Source: Escarpia spicata (Eukaryota > Annelida > Polychaeta > Sabellida > Siboglinidae). From it: a DNA stretch of 64,000 bases. This document shows positions 1-11,787 of the stretch, piece after piece. The DNA lies in NCBI GenBank assembly GCA_963995525.1, contig OZ023206.1, positions 49,349,703 through 49,413,702 of the forward strand, read 5' to 3'. How positions within the stretch are numbered: the stretch's first letter is position 1; the number at the start of each line of letters is the position of its first letter. The notes under the pieces were generated by a model. That model saw only the letters and a program-made list of their open reading frames with translations, searched no databases and had not been told where the DNA came from. The translations under genes and the position numbers were made by a program.

Positions 1-159
1 CGCGACAGAGTGGCGCCTCAGCGACGTCTCTCCCGGGATCTTAGAAGGCTGGTGCGTGGCTCGTTCGATAACATGTTTCTCTCGGTTACATTAGCTGCGT
101 CAGATATTTTGTAAGTCAACCTTATGTGCCTACGTGTGGTAGTGCACTATAACAGCTGT

Positions 160-294
160 TCGCACACGCGCACACGCGCACACGCGCACACGCGCACACG
201 CGCACACGCGCACACGCGCACACGCGCACACGCGCACACAAACACACACAAACTCAGACACATACGCACGGAAGAACGCACGCATGAACGCAAT

Positions 295-393
<99 letters not shown>

Positions 394-404
394 AACCACA
401 CACA

Positions 405-436
<32 letters not shown>

Positions 437-608
437 CACACATATATTAAGCACATACGCACACACACAGGCAGGCAGGCAGGCTAGCAGGCAGGCGGGC
501 GGGCGGGCGGGCGGGCGGGCGGGCGGGCGGGCGGGCGGGCGGGCGGGCGGGCGGGCGGGCGGGCGGGCGGGCGGGCGGGCGGGCGGGCAGGCAGAAACAC
601 GGTGACCA

Positions 609-671
<63 letters not shown>

Positions 672-702
672 CACACACATATATATATATATATGAGTGT
701 GT

Positions 703-751
<49 letters not shown>
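160..751. repeat. Compound microsatellite block
   Basis: A run of simple repeats with almost nothing between them: (CACACG)n at about 163-240, (CA)n 294-387, (CACG)n 405-434, (GGCA)n then (GGGC)n 467-590, (CA)n 608-680 and (TA)n 680-750. Long Thr-His, Cys-Val and Pro-Ala reading frames through it are artefacts of the repeats. The alternating purine/pyrimidine tracts could adopt Z-DNA, and the GGGC tract is strongly strand-asymmetric. Confidence 0.95.
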
Positions 752-753
<2 letters not shown>

Positions 754-1850
754 ACAACAGTTTTGGTAAACTGCCAAAAAAGTGTGTCTCATGAGATTGT
801 CGTGCTCTAGACACCACAGAAATGATCGTACAGCCATCGTTTTATGTGAAAAGCAGTCCAATTATGTGCTTGCTGCACACTTTATCTACTTCAAAGGTAC
901 AATAGTTTTTTGCGATGCAGCCTCTGAAAGATGAGGGGTACCCTAAAACGCGTCTGTTTCGCATTTTTCAACTTCTTACACCACTGACTTTAATAACTAT
1001 TATACACGGCCTTAGAACATTGTTTTTGCATCTGTGTTTTAGAAAATACATGCCATTTTTAAAGATATATATATTCAATCTAGGAAAGTGTTGGAAATTT
1101 TTTTTGAGGGACCAATTAATGTTGTCTACATATTTGCTGTTTATTACGACATTCAAAATAAAGTAAATTCAAACACGTGTTTACTACGGATTTAACAATG
1201 CGTTTCACTACGCCTACAATAAACACATGAACAGTTGTAAAAAGTAGGCCAAAACGGCTATAAGAAAAACGAAACTTGTTACATAGTAAGTCGGAGCTTC
1301 GCCGTCAGCCCTCACGACGATATGGCTTGAGCATTTAGCATATCCTCCAGCAAAGAAACGCATAACTTATAGCTGTGTTTTATATCAGTAGCAGAACGCT
1401 ATATTTAGCCGTTTCAGTAGACAGTTGTGTTGAAGTGTAATCAGTCGCACCCAACGAATTCCTCAAACGTTTTCCACCGCTAGCGCAACTTTGTGGATTT
1501 TTAAGGCTTAATGTATATGCGCCCGGTAGCGGCGCCACCAGAGGTAGCGTTAGACAAAACAAAATGGTTAGACAAGACAAAATGGCGATTCCTGTAGGAA
1601 GCGGGAAACAAAGGCAGGTGGAAATTAAGTTTATTTGTGGCGCCTGTTTTAAGAACAAACGATAACAAACGATGATGGTCAATGGCAATATGATAACAAC
1701 AATAATCTACCATTTTCTGCGACGTTGGTAACCCGCCAGGTCAGTAAAATATGAAAGTAAAAAATTTAAACTTGTGGCCCGAATTGGTTTGAAAACTCAA
1801 AAACCGGGCTTAGTCTTATATCGAGGCCTATCACATGATCGCGCTATGAT
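752..1850. other. No gene recognised
   Basis: AT-rich DNA with short non-conserved frames only. I see no protein family, RNA gene or tandem array here. Confidence 0.6.
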
Positions 1851-1854
1851 TTCT

Positions 1855-2090
1855 TATTGGCCAAGTTACCGCCGACCGTCGTGTTACGACTCGTCATCGG
1901 ATATGCGCCGACTTGTCACCGGATACCTCCTTATCTAAGGCCAACTGCCGATTAACGCCGACCGCCGATTCAACATTCGAATCGGCGTTAGTCGGCGCTA
2001 TAAGGCCGACCGTCGGGCTTAAATTAGGCACACATCAACCGACTGCCGTCGGCAGACGGTTTTACGCTGACTAGTCGGTTGGTGTGTACC
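1855..2090. repeat. Hairpin-rich GC island with CCGAC repeats
   Basis: A GC-rich patch inside AT-rich DNA with many copies of CCGAC/GTCGG. Hairpin 1 pairs 1955-1971 with 1978-1997. Hairpin 2 pairs 2030-2044 with 2073-2087 (15 nt, nearly perfect), with a smaller perfect stem CTGCCG-T-CGGCAG at 2043-2055 inside its loop. No coding potential. It could be the fold-back core of a small non-autonomous transposon; no target duplication was found. Confidence 0.55.
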
Positions 2091-2399
2091 GAATATCGGT
2101 GTTTATTACGACATCACAGTTTATTTCGACATGCGGACCTTGTGGAAGACGCGTTTTTGTGGTAATACGGGGTATAATGGCATATTTATGTGCCTCATTT
2201 ATGATAGTATTTATGTTTTGTTTTTTCCCCCAAAACATATTGTGGATACAAATATTTAGTTATTATTTAGATAATATGCTTGAATGAGGTACACACCTTA
2301 TTCTAATTAAATAGTCAAATTCAGTTATAATATTGACATGTGGTCCCGTGGTAACATGCAACAAAATACACATATGGTAATAAACATATCGTGGAAACT

Positions 2400-3760
2400 G
2401 ATTGATAAAAGGAAGCATATGAAGATCACAAGAGATCAAGCAGCTAGAAACATCCAACAATGTAGATCATCATATGAGGAATGCAGGAAACTGAACAAAG
2501 AAATAAAAAAGAGCTGTAGGACAGATAAGAGGAAATAGTTAGAAGAGAAAGGTAAAGAAACACAAACAGCAGCAGAACGGAATGACTCGAAAACCTCTGT
2601 ATAGGATTGTGAGAGAGCTAACTGGCGCGAAAAGCAATTTCAACATACCAATAAAAGACAAATATGGCAGAGTGCTTCTAACAAGCGAGGAACAAGCCAC
2701 GAGGTGGAAATAATACTTCCGAGAAATACTAAATCAACCAACACCAACCACACTCTTCAACTTCGAACAGGAACCAAACACAAAAGAGCTTGATGTCATC
2801 ACCAATGACATCACCAGGGCAGAAGTCTCCAAAGCCATCGATAGCCTCAAGAACAACAAGGCAGCGGGCCTTGATGAAGTATCGGCCGAACTATTGAAAC
2901 ATGGCAAGGACGGGGTTATAGACGAGTTAACCTACTTGTTCAATCTGATCTGGTCTGAGGAGGAAGTTCCTGATGAATGGAGACGAGGAGTGATCGTGAC
3001 GTTACCAAAGAAGCGGTGCCTGAGCGATTGCAATAACTGGCGAGGAATAACATTGATGTCAGTACCTGGAAAAGTGTTCTGCAGTGTGATGCTAAACCGG
3101 CTGAAGAAAGCAGTTGACCAACACCTCCGGGAGGAACAAGCTGGTTTTCGAACGGAACGTCATGCTATGAGCAGATCTTCACATTGCGAAACATCATCGG
3201 ACAAAGCAGAGAGTTCCAGTACCTCTTTTAGTCAATTTCAATGATTTTAAGAAGGCTTTCGACAGTGTCCACAGAGATTCGCTATGGCAAATCCTGAAGC
3301 TACACGGCATACCAAGCAACTATAAAGACATTTTCAAATCGCTCTACCGAAACACCAACTGCTGCATAAAGACCAACGATGGCTACACAGACATGTTCGA
3401 TATAGAGACAGGTGTACGTCAAGGTTGCATCCTGTCCCCCATGAGGAAAACGATGAAAGAACCGAATTTTTGTGTTAAGTGGATAAATAATAGGTTGACA
3501 GACCTTGACTATGCCGATGATATTGCACTGCTCAGACACACGCCAGGGATCCTGCAAGAGATGACCAATAATTTAAACGAAAATGGAGAGATGGTCGGAT
3601 TACAAATCAGCTATGGGAAGACAAAAACATTGTCAGTTGGTGATGGATCTGACCCACACATTGTGATCGGTCAGCAAGAGTTGCAATGCGTCGAGAACTT
3701 CCCTTACCTCGGAAACTACATCTCTAGGAAAGACGACTTGAAGAAGAAGTGATGAGGAGG
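2400..3760 (+). pseudogene. LINE family B reverse transcriptase, 5' part, decayed
   Basis: Degenerate non-LTR retrotransposon ORF2 in several frames. Recognisable parts are the linker ahead of the RT (2638-2890), the fingers region with a NNWRGITLMSVPGK motif (about 3030-3074), an RT palm segment GVRQGCILSP (about 3412-3440) and the YADD catalytic box (about 3510-3521). Several stops and shifts, plus a deletion between GVRQGCILSP and YADD, make it dead. The motif set resembles RTE/I-like (Nimb-type) LINEs; the exact clade cannot be fixed by eye. Its C-terminal piece reappears at 5,403-5,663, on the far side of a LINE A copy lying antisense. Confidence 0.75.
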
Positions 3761-3762
3761 GC

Positions 3763-5400
3763 AGGTCTGGATAGATTTAACAAGATTTAACAAGATTGCC
3801 ACCCAGAGAATTAACTCTAGGTAGCAGGTGGACAAGGAAGCCCTTTGGCTTATGGAGAGTCCGACCCTTTTATCTATGTGTATCCCGCCCGTCTGAGGTA
3901 TGTGTCGATTTTATTTTTAAACATATTCACGCTACTGGCACCCACACAATCAGCAAGTAATCTGTTCCATTCATTTACAGTCCTTTGTGAAAATGAAAAC
4001 TTTCTTATATCCAATCTACTCTGCTCCTTTGCTAATGCAAGTTCATGTCCTCTAGTCGTTCTATCTTTCTTAACTGAGAAAAACATATTTCTATGAATAT
4101 TTTCATAACCCTTCAATATTTTAAACACTTCTATCTGATCTCCTCTCAATCTCCTGGTCTCTAGTGTTGTTAAACCGCATTTTTTAGGCGTATTTCGTAA
4201 CTAAGATCAATCAGATTTGGTATCATTTTAGTTGCTCTCCTCTGCACTCTTCCTAGCATATCTACGTCCATCCTGCGATATGGCCTCCACGCTTGAATAC
4301 AATATTCTAAATGAGGCCTAACTATTGTTTTGTACAGCGGTATTATTAGCTCTTTTTCCTTATACGTTATGTTTCGCCTAATTAATTCAAGGATTTGATT
4401 TCCCTTTGAAGCTGCAATTCCGCACTGCTCTGAAATCTTCATATCAGCACTAACGGTTAACCCTAAGTCCATTTCTTTTACAGTAGTACTTAGTACAGTA
4501 CCCCCCATTGTATATTCTACTTCTTCTTTCCCATGTCCTGTGTGGAGGCATTTACATTTCCCAAAATTGAACATCATTTGCCACTTTTCAGACCATTTGA
4601 TCAACCTGTCAAGATCATCTTGTAAATGCTCTCTATCTCCATCACTTTTAATCCTTCTAAACACTTTTGTATCATCCGCAAATTTCAACAACTTGCTTGG
4701 TATTTCATCTTCTAAATCGTTGATGTATATTAAGAATAATATAGGACCTAATACTGATCCCTGTGGTACCCCACTCAATACCGATTTCCAGTTTGAAGCC
4801 TCCCCATCAACTACTACACGTTGTCTTCTGTCAATCAGCCATTGTTCTATCCAGTTTATTATGCCATTTCCTATGCCATGGGCCTTTAGTTTAAGCAGTA
4901 ATCTTTGATGTGGTACTTTGTCAAAAGCTTTTTTGAAAATCTAAGTAGACGATATCTTCTGGTGATCCCTCATCTTCCCACTTAGTGATGTCTTCCAAAA
5001 ATCATACAATATTTGTTAAGCATGACCTCGCTTTAAACAAACCATGTTGAGATGGGTTTATCAAGTTTTGTTTAACAAGAAAATCCACCATGTGGTCTTT
5101 AATTAATCTTTCTAATAATTTACAAATCACTGATGTTAAACTCACTGGTCTATAGTTCTCTGAATTGTTTCTCGAACCTTTTTTTAATAACGGTGTAATG
5201 TTTGCTTCTTTCCATTCTAAAGGAACCACTCCCTCTTCTAATGACAAGTTGAAAACTGTTGCACGTGGTATGCTAATTTGTTCTACAATTTCCAATAGTA
5301 GTTTGGGTGGAATACCATCCACTCCAGGTGATTTAATATCCTTCATAGCCCTTATTTTCTTAGCTACCATTTTCGGGGTTACAATTAATTGTCCTAAATA
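3763..5400 (-). pseudogene. LINE family A (CR1/L2-like), 5'-truncated, nested in LINE B
   Basis: Antisense LINE copy with 3' end near 3,763 and truncated 5' end near 5,400. On the minus strand it shows the RT entry segment (about 5,370-5,002), GVPQGSVLGP with a FADD box (4,770-4,675), a thumb region and a C-terminal domain ending in a WNRL...FKNKID segment near 3,900. Frameshifts occur near 4,160 and 4,940. The 3' tail is a short tandem repeat of ATTTAACAAG, matching the habit of CR1/L2 elements to end in short direct repeats. The same 3' end occurs at 8.08, 34.67, 48.42 and 59.35 kb. It sits inside LINE B and is therefore younger. Confidence 0.8.
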
Positions 5401-5402
5401 GT

Positions 5403-5663
5403 CAGTCGACGACGAAACCTAGCGGGACATAGCCTACGTCTACCAAGAGAGAGGGAGAGAGAACAGCACATGTAGCAATGGAATGGGTGCCTGAAGGTGG
5501 AAACAGAAGGAGAGGAATTCCGACTAAGACCTGGCGCAAAACATTTAAAGAAGATCTGGCAGAAATGGAAATTACCTGGAATGAGGTCAAAGAAATTGTG
5601 AAAGACCGTAGTAGATGGAGAAAGCTCATCGCCCGATGTCCCGAAAGGAACAGGAGGAACTAA
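5403..5663 (+). pseudogene. LINE family B, C-terminal piece
   Basis: Frame from 5,478 encodes a 61-residue segment with the W-x-P-x-G-G-x-R-R-R-G and TW motifs and a D-R-x-x-W-R ending, typical of the extreme C-terminus of RTE/I-like LINE polyproteins. It is the continuation of the element at 2,400-3,760, separated from it by the LINE A copy. The middle of ORF2 between the two pieces is missing. Confidence 0.6.
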
Positions 5664-5664
5664 G

Positions 5665-6518
5665 TCTAAGTAAGTAATACACTTATATGTCGTGACAAAC
5701 AAGTATGCCATGAAAATGCTTTAAACATAGTGGTTGAAATGGTTTTCATGGTACTTTTAGCCTATGTGCTACATCGTATTAGCTATCAGAAGAAATAGCA
5801 GTATTTTATTATCTTTCTTTATTTGTGTACGATTGTTCATGTTTTGCTAAACGCGCATTTTTCCTTCAATGATGGGAAGAAGTGAATGTCTCTCTTGGGA
5901 AGGATCATGCCAAACTGTTACCAAAAACAAAACTGTTTATAACATAGAAATAAATGATTGAGTTATGTTAAAGTTTTATTATACAAATGGAAGAATTCCA
6001 GGTCTGTATACCGCTGGTTTCAGTGCAGCTTTATGCAGCATGGCGCTGCCTTTGGGCTGAAGTACTCCTGGCAGTTGTTTGATCTAGGTCTAGGGAAGGA
6101 CCACTTCCATGTTGTATGAGCTGCAGTGAAAGGCAATGTCAGTGTAGCCGCCACGAGAGATGCAAATTCTCCAATCAGACTGTCGCAAACGTCTCTCTTC
6201 AACACTTAGCGGTATTTAGAGCACTGCATGTAGCGACTACCGTGAAGAAGTTGGATTTGTCTCTAACAACTTTCAAGATAAAGTATGTTGCTAAGCAAGC
6301 TCACCAGAATATTCACGTGCACACGTTTCAAGATGTGTTGATGACATATTGCTGAATGGACGGCAACAAACATTGTATAATAAGTTGTTGGTGCTGTTGA
6401 AACAGTGAGATATTCATGTTTATGACGACGTCCAAATGGACACTTTAAATTGTACGTCTGTCATGTATATACATCAGACAAAATGTTCTTTTAAACAATA
6501 GTTATTTTCCCATACTCG

Positions 6519-6552
<34 letters not shown>

Positions 6553-8075
6553 CGAATGATGTTTGGTATAGTTTAAATACAATGTGTAGTGCGGAAAACA
6601 TGCTGTCATTGGGTGTAGAATATGAATCGTGAAAACAAGAACAACCACTTCCCTATGCATTGTTTTTTACCAAAGGTCAGACACATTCCAAACTTTCCTT
6701 TTATGAATCATCATACTCGGAGTAAGAACAACAACGTACGGTGTTACCAATGGTAGCATATGTTGTTACAAACATCACCCACAGGTGTTGAAATAAATCA
6801 AATTGTTCGGCGCATGCCTCACAAAAATAGCAATCGAAGTCTTTACAACAACTGGTAGTACTGTTGAAACTATGCATATTCATGTTTATTACCACATCAA
6901 AAAAAAAATGTAAACGTTGTTTTCACAAATATTGACTACTAATATTGACATTATATACATGTCTTGCATGTACACCAAGCAATATATCTGATAATCAGTA
7001 GTGCTTCTTGGATATCCATTAAAAACATGTCAAATGATGTTTGGTGTAGTTTGTATAAAATGTGAAAACGTGTATTGCAGAAAACATTCAATCATTTGGA
7101 ACTGAGTATTAATAATAAAAACAAGAATAAACAAATTCGGTTGTATGGTGTTTCCGTGTTAGCAAACGGAAAACTAAAGAAATGTGTTAGAGTTTGACAA
7201 CATATTTATTTTTCGGTTTGATTTGCCCAGTTTGCCAAAATATGTTTGGCTCATATTGCCCGATATGATCGATTCCCACGAAACGTTAACAAATGGTGTT
7301 CCAAGGGGTCAAACATATACATATGCTTATAAAGTTGTGTTTTCTGTAGTACGAAAAGAACATATTGAGGTAATCGGAGAATAAGATTGGGCAAGTTAAA
7401 TCCTGAAATTCCGCATTTGACAGCTAATAGAAATAGCAAGTGTTTACATTCTGAAACCATACGTGTGCACACAAGTCCTTCTATTTGGAAACTGCTACAA
7501 TTATTTCATCTCATATTTACCTGTGAAATTTCATTTTCTATGTATGTGTAACACATTTGTGTTTTAAATTCAATAAGAACTATGTTTCGGACTTCTTTTT
7601 TATTTTAAGTAGGAGCTTTGAAGTATTTTGCGCTCTCTCAGGCTTGATGTTTTATAAAGGTGACTTTCTTTTATATATTACCACTACAAGGGGAATGCTT
7701 GTTTTATCTTTAAAATACATTCATGGCAAGTTATACACATTGAGCTTTTCAACAGGGTATACCTTATTGACACTGATTTATAACTATCAATTTGTAGACA
7801 GTTTAGAATTTGTAGGTATATGGTGTCATATAATACACTTTTCAGTACAATGGAGTAAATTACTGGCGAGACCATTGGACAACTCTAACTTGTTTTAAGA
7901 ATGTTTTGGTATATATCCGACAGTCTAAATTGATTATGTTAATGATATGTAGGTGATTCTGTCCTATTCTTATTATTCTAATTAAGAAAACTCCGGAGAC
8001 GTACGGTTTCATGTACCTCCTCTTATAATGTGTATTGTGTATTAACTGTCAAAAGAACGTGATGTAAGTATTTTT
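5665..8075. other. No gene recognised; one (TA)n tract
   Basis: AT-rich sequence. Only a (TA)n tract at about 6,520-6,548 stands out. Open frames (for example 7,557-7,898) have no recognisable motif and an AT-driven composition. Confidence 0.6.
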
Positions 8076-8077
8076 AA

Positions 8078-8168
8078 CAAGCTTTAACAAGATTGACACC
8101 CAGAGAATTAACTCTATGTGGCATATGGACAAGGAAGCCCTTTGGCTTATCGAGAGTCCAACCCTTCT
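8078..8168 (-). repeat. LINE A 3'-end fragment
   Basis: About 90 bp matching the 3' end of LINE family A (CCCAGAGAATTAACTCTA, then the GGACAAGGAAGCCCTTTGGC segment), with the ATTTAACAAG-like tail degraded. A very short 5'-truncated insertion. Confidence 0.75.
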
Positions 8169-8569
8169 ATATAGTTACATTGGTTGTACAAACGTTACAG
8201 ATACCAAGCACTGACGTTACTTCATATACTTTGCAAAACTATTGAGGTGTGGGCTAAGAAACTGTCGGAGACGTACGGTTTCATGCTTATGTACGGTTTC
8301 AGTAGAATAGAGTATTTTTGTCTTATTTGACCACTTTTTACTTAAACTTTGTGTAAGTACATACCCGAGTGTAAAGCCATTCCTGTGAGTGTTCCACATA
8401 CTGTATGTGTTTCTCAATCATTCTTATCATTTTATTAATAAACTGTACAACAGAACATGAATACAATGTTTTTATAACGTTATTTATTTAAAGTCTAACC
8501 GACCACTTTTGTAATTTGTCAAAAGGTATTTTTAAAAACAATTAATAAAACTTGAACTGAATGTTCCAA

Positions 8570-8770
8570 AAGAACCACCGTTCTCTCATCCTACTCTTGA
8601 ACCACCTCTCCGTCGTCCCTCTCCTCCACCACCTGTCTCTTGACACTTTCCACCACCACTTGTGTCTCCCCTCTCCTACACCAACTGTCTCTCGACCCTT
8701 TACAAAACCACATGTCTGTAACCCCTCTCCTCCACCACCGATCTCTCTACCTTTCCACTACCATCTATAT
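8570..8770. repeat. Degenerate CT-rich minisatellite
   Basis: Four or so diverged repeats of about 50-60 bp containing CTCCACCACCTGTCTC-like cores on the plus strand. Strongly strand-asymmetric (C/T versus A/G). The proline- and leucine-rich frames through it are not credible genes. Confidence 0.6.
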
Positions 8771-8779
8771 GTCATCAAT

Positions 8780-9410
8780 CTCCTCATCCTCCTCTCCAGC
8801 GCCTGTTGCGTGCTCTCCCAACCAGAACATATGTTGGATGGAACACTCCGCCCTTCGTGTAGCAGCAATCCTTGAAGCAGAAAGTAGTGCAGATTTTCAT
8901 GACTGGGCCCGGGACAACAACAACACGGGCAGACATTATGCCACGGACTTCTGGAACATTCCATATTTCGATCTCATCCTTGCAGTCCTGGATGACTTCG
9001 AGGGTTATCTCCAGGAGGGTCATGGTCGTGTCACTAGCACGAATTTGCGTGGCAGAACTCTTACCTCGTAGTGATTACTCATCCAGCCTTCACCAGGTTG
9101 TCAGTCTTCCTGTTCATGCCACCACCCATTCCGTCACAGGGGCCTTTCCTGTGGCCAGCCTCCAGCCTAAGACCGAAGAGTGATGGAAATGTTGCTACTA
9201 GGGCACACATTGTGCGGTTCCGGTACGGCGAAGTTGGTGAGTTTGTGATGAAGTGCAGAGTTGACTGTTCCGGAAGGATTTCATTGGCTTCCTTGAACAG
9301 TGTGAGCAGTGACACTTATAATCTACACTTAGCTCTTGGTACAAAGCTCGCCGTCCTGCTTGAAGTGTACCACAATTGGGTGAATGGTCACCTGGGACTT
9401 GACATAGTAC
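8780..9410 (-). pseudogene. Decayed DDE-transposase-like fragment
   Basis: On the minus strand a higher-GC frame at 9,315-9,079 carries SPTSPYRNRTM followed by a GH-x-KGPCDGMGGGM segment. That pairing (a 'YRN' box, then a G-H-x-K-G-x-x-D-G-x-G-G box) is what I know from transposase-derived proteins of many invertebrates. A second frame at about 9,023-8,900 would be the following domain. A stop separates the two and the rest is missing. The plus-strand frames overlapping it look like shadows. I cannot name the superfamily with certainty. Confidence 0.4.
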
Positions 9411-9419
9411 TAAAGTGAT

Positions 9420-9758
9420 TTGTATGATGTATAAGTTGCTATATAAAAAAGAAAGTTGTGTAGAAATTTGTAAATATTAGATGTCAGATATACTAACATA
9501 GCCTTGGTAAACATCAAGAGTGACACTAACCTTATAATTACAGACATGTATTTTATGGAATTGTTCTTATTGAGTCAGTGACATGTAATCACACTCTGTG
9601 TACATATCAACATTAAAATTGACTCCCAGTAGGGATTTAAATTTGAACTGATGTGTGGTATGATTTTTCTTACCAACTCCATTTATTTTGATATATTGAT
9701 GTTAAAAAAATTAATCTACAGTTGCAGACATACAACATGACGGTAATATAGCACAGCG

Positions 9759-9806
<48 letters not shown>

Positions 9807-11787
9807 TGCATGCTAATGTTTGCGACTACAAAATATTAATTTCATTAGTAAATAAGTAAAAGCTTTACTTCATGATGGTGACCATGCCACGTGTAATATC
9901 TGATATTTCAATGGACCTTCACTCGGACATGCACACATTCCTACATCAATAGTTATACAGCTTGATCAAATATACAATTCACAATAAGATATAAATAATA
10001 ATTATAATGTCTAATTAAAAACAAAATTGTGAAACAATTATCAATTCTAGATATAAAGGAAGAAAAAATACAAATAGTAAATAAAATAAAGATGTATTAT
10101 ATAAAAAATTTACCATTAAATGAAAACTGACTCGCAATCGTAAGCATGTTTCAATTTATATACCCATATAACGGTTTCATTGTGTCAGGTATGCAATGTA
10201 AATGCCGTTTGCTTGTGGGCCGTTAATAAATTATACCAACGTATGCGTCGCTGTGTCACGCAGTAAGCCTCACACGCATGCGCATCTATAAAACAAGTTA
10301 ACTCCACCCATAATATGGTAATTACCCGGAGGCCACCTACGAAAAAAATCACGCTTCCGAGTATATTATTCGTAGTGGTGGTAGCACAAATCGAAGGTAA
10401 GAACGCGAAATTTAGTGATACAGTTTTTGATCTGATACTAGTTTGTTCTTTCTCCTAGCGTAGGCTTTGTTAATGTGACATGTCTACTCTATGTTATAAA
10501 GAAAATACCTTTCTTGCAATGGGTAGGCATGTGTTCTATTTCTATGGCTATTGTCTGACCTATGCTAATTATATAGTCGCATACGGGTCAATATTTGACA
10601 ACTGCACAAAACGGTGTCGTCAACATTCAATTTGTTTTAACGCTTTGAGTACGCATAGGTTTTTTAAGTATGCATGTTATAAATTTCCATATGTGTATGT
10701 TATTATCTGATATCTTTGTCTTTTGGAAATTGTGACGTACAAAAAAAAATGCGACCAACACTAGTATCCCCCTACCGAATTTGCGTGTCGCCAATGACAT
10801 AGCGGCTCAATTGCCAGCTATTATTCGGCTTATATGTATTGATTAAACACTTGATCATAGATTACAGAGGACTGTCAGGAACGTTCCTTCTAATATATGT
10901 GCATGATTTTGGAAACAAAGCTTATTCTTTTATTTGTTAAACATAAAATCATATGTCGCCAATTTTTGTCATTAGCGTAATGTTGTATTTAAATGCTACC
11001 TCAGAAATTATCAGACAAACATTTTCCATCTGACATATATCGCAAGATGTTTATGTTTGACGTGTGCATTTACGTCGGAAGACCGAATGTAGATAGATTG
11101 TTTAGTTTTTGTATATCTCCATTTTTTAACTGTTCACAGTTGTCCTCTCTGTGTGTGTCATAAGAGAACGGCATCTAGATATGGCAAGCAAATGAAACAT
11201 TTTCCCTAAATTGTCAGAAAGTAAGTGTATTCGGCGTGTATGACCGATCCTAACAAGAAATAGTTGCGAGTAATTACACGTTTCAGTCTCGTGAATAAAA
11301 TATTATCCTAAAAGTCATTAATTTGCGTCATATGTCATTAGCATCACATTTGTGTAATTAGAGTCACATTGTTGTCATTGGCGTCACGCTGGCCTACAAA
11401 TACAATGACTGAAATAAAATTATGTTTAATTAGGCAAAATAGTTTTGTATGCCTACAATTTGATCAAAAGTCTGAAAAAAATGAACAATGTTGACAAAGA
11501 TTAAATTGCATGAACTATATGGTGAAAGATAAGCACGTGACGCCAATGACACTAGGGAGTACAGTGTACATGTATCAACTGTTTATACTCTCTGAATCCC
11601 AGTTTGCACGACAAGGCGTGGACATGGACAATTTTATGTACGGTACTACGGATATTATACAATAATATACAGGCAACATTTATTAAATTATTTGACTGTT
11701 TAGGAGACCAGCAAACCTTATATTTCCAGTTGTCAAATTACAAATATTCATCCATACACGAATTCAAGTGATACAGACAGCGGCTAT
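9420..11787. other. No gene recognised; (TA)n and a dispersed GTCATTGGCGTCAC motif
   Basis: AT-rich. Holds a (TA)n tract at about 9,762-9,804 and a set of related motifs (GTCATTrGCGTCAC and its reverse complement) between 10.78 and 11.55 kb, four of them as 20-bp tandem units at 11,313-11,392. No protein family recognised. Confidence 0.6.

Noticed and set aside
3845..4096. Plus-strand frame over LINE A 3' end (also at 34,741, 48,094 minus and 59,280)
   Set aside because: Antisense of the LINE C-terminal domain; its repetition reflects LINE copies, not a gene family.
8561..9071. Plus-strand Pro/Leu/Ser-rich frames
   Set aside because: They run through a CT-rich minisatellite and then antisense to the transposase-like frame; composition explains them.
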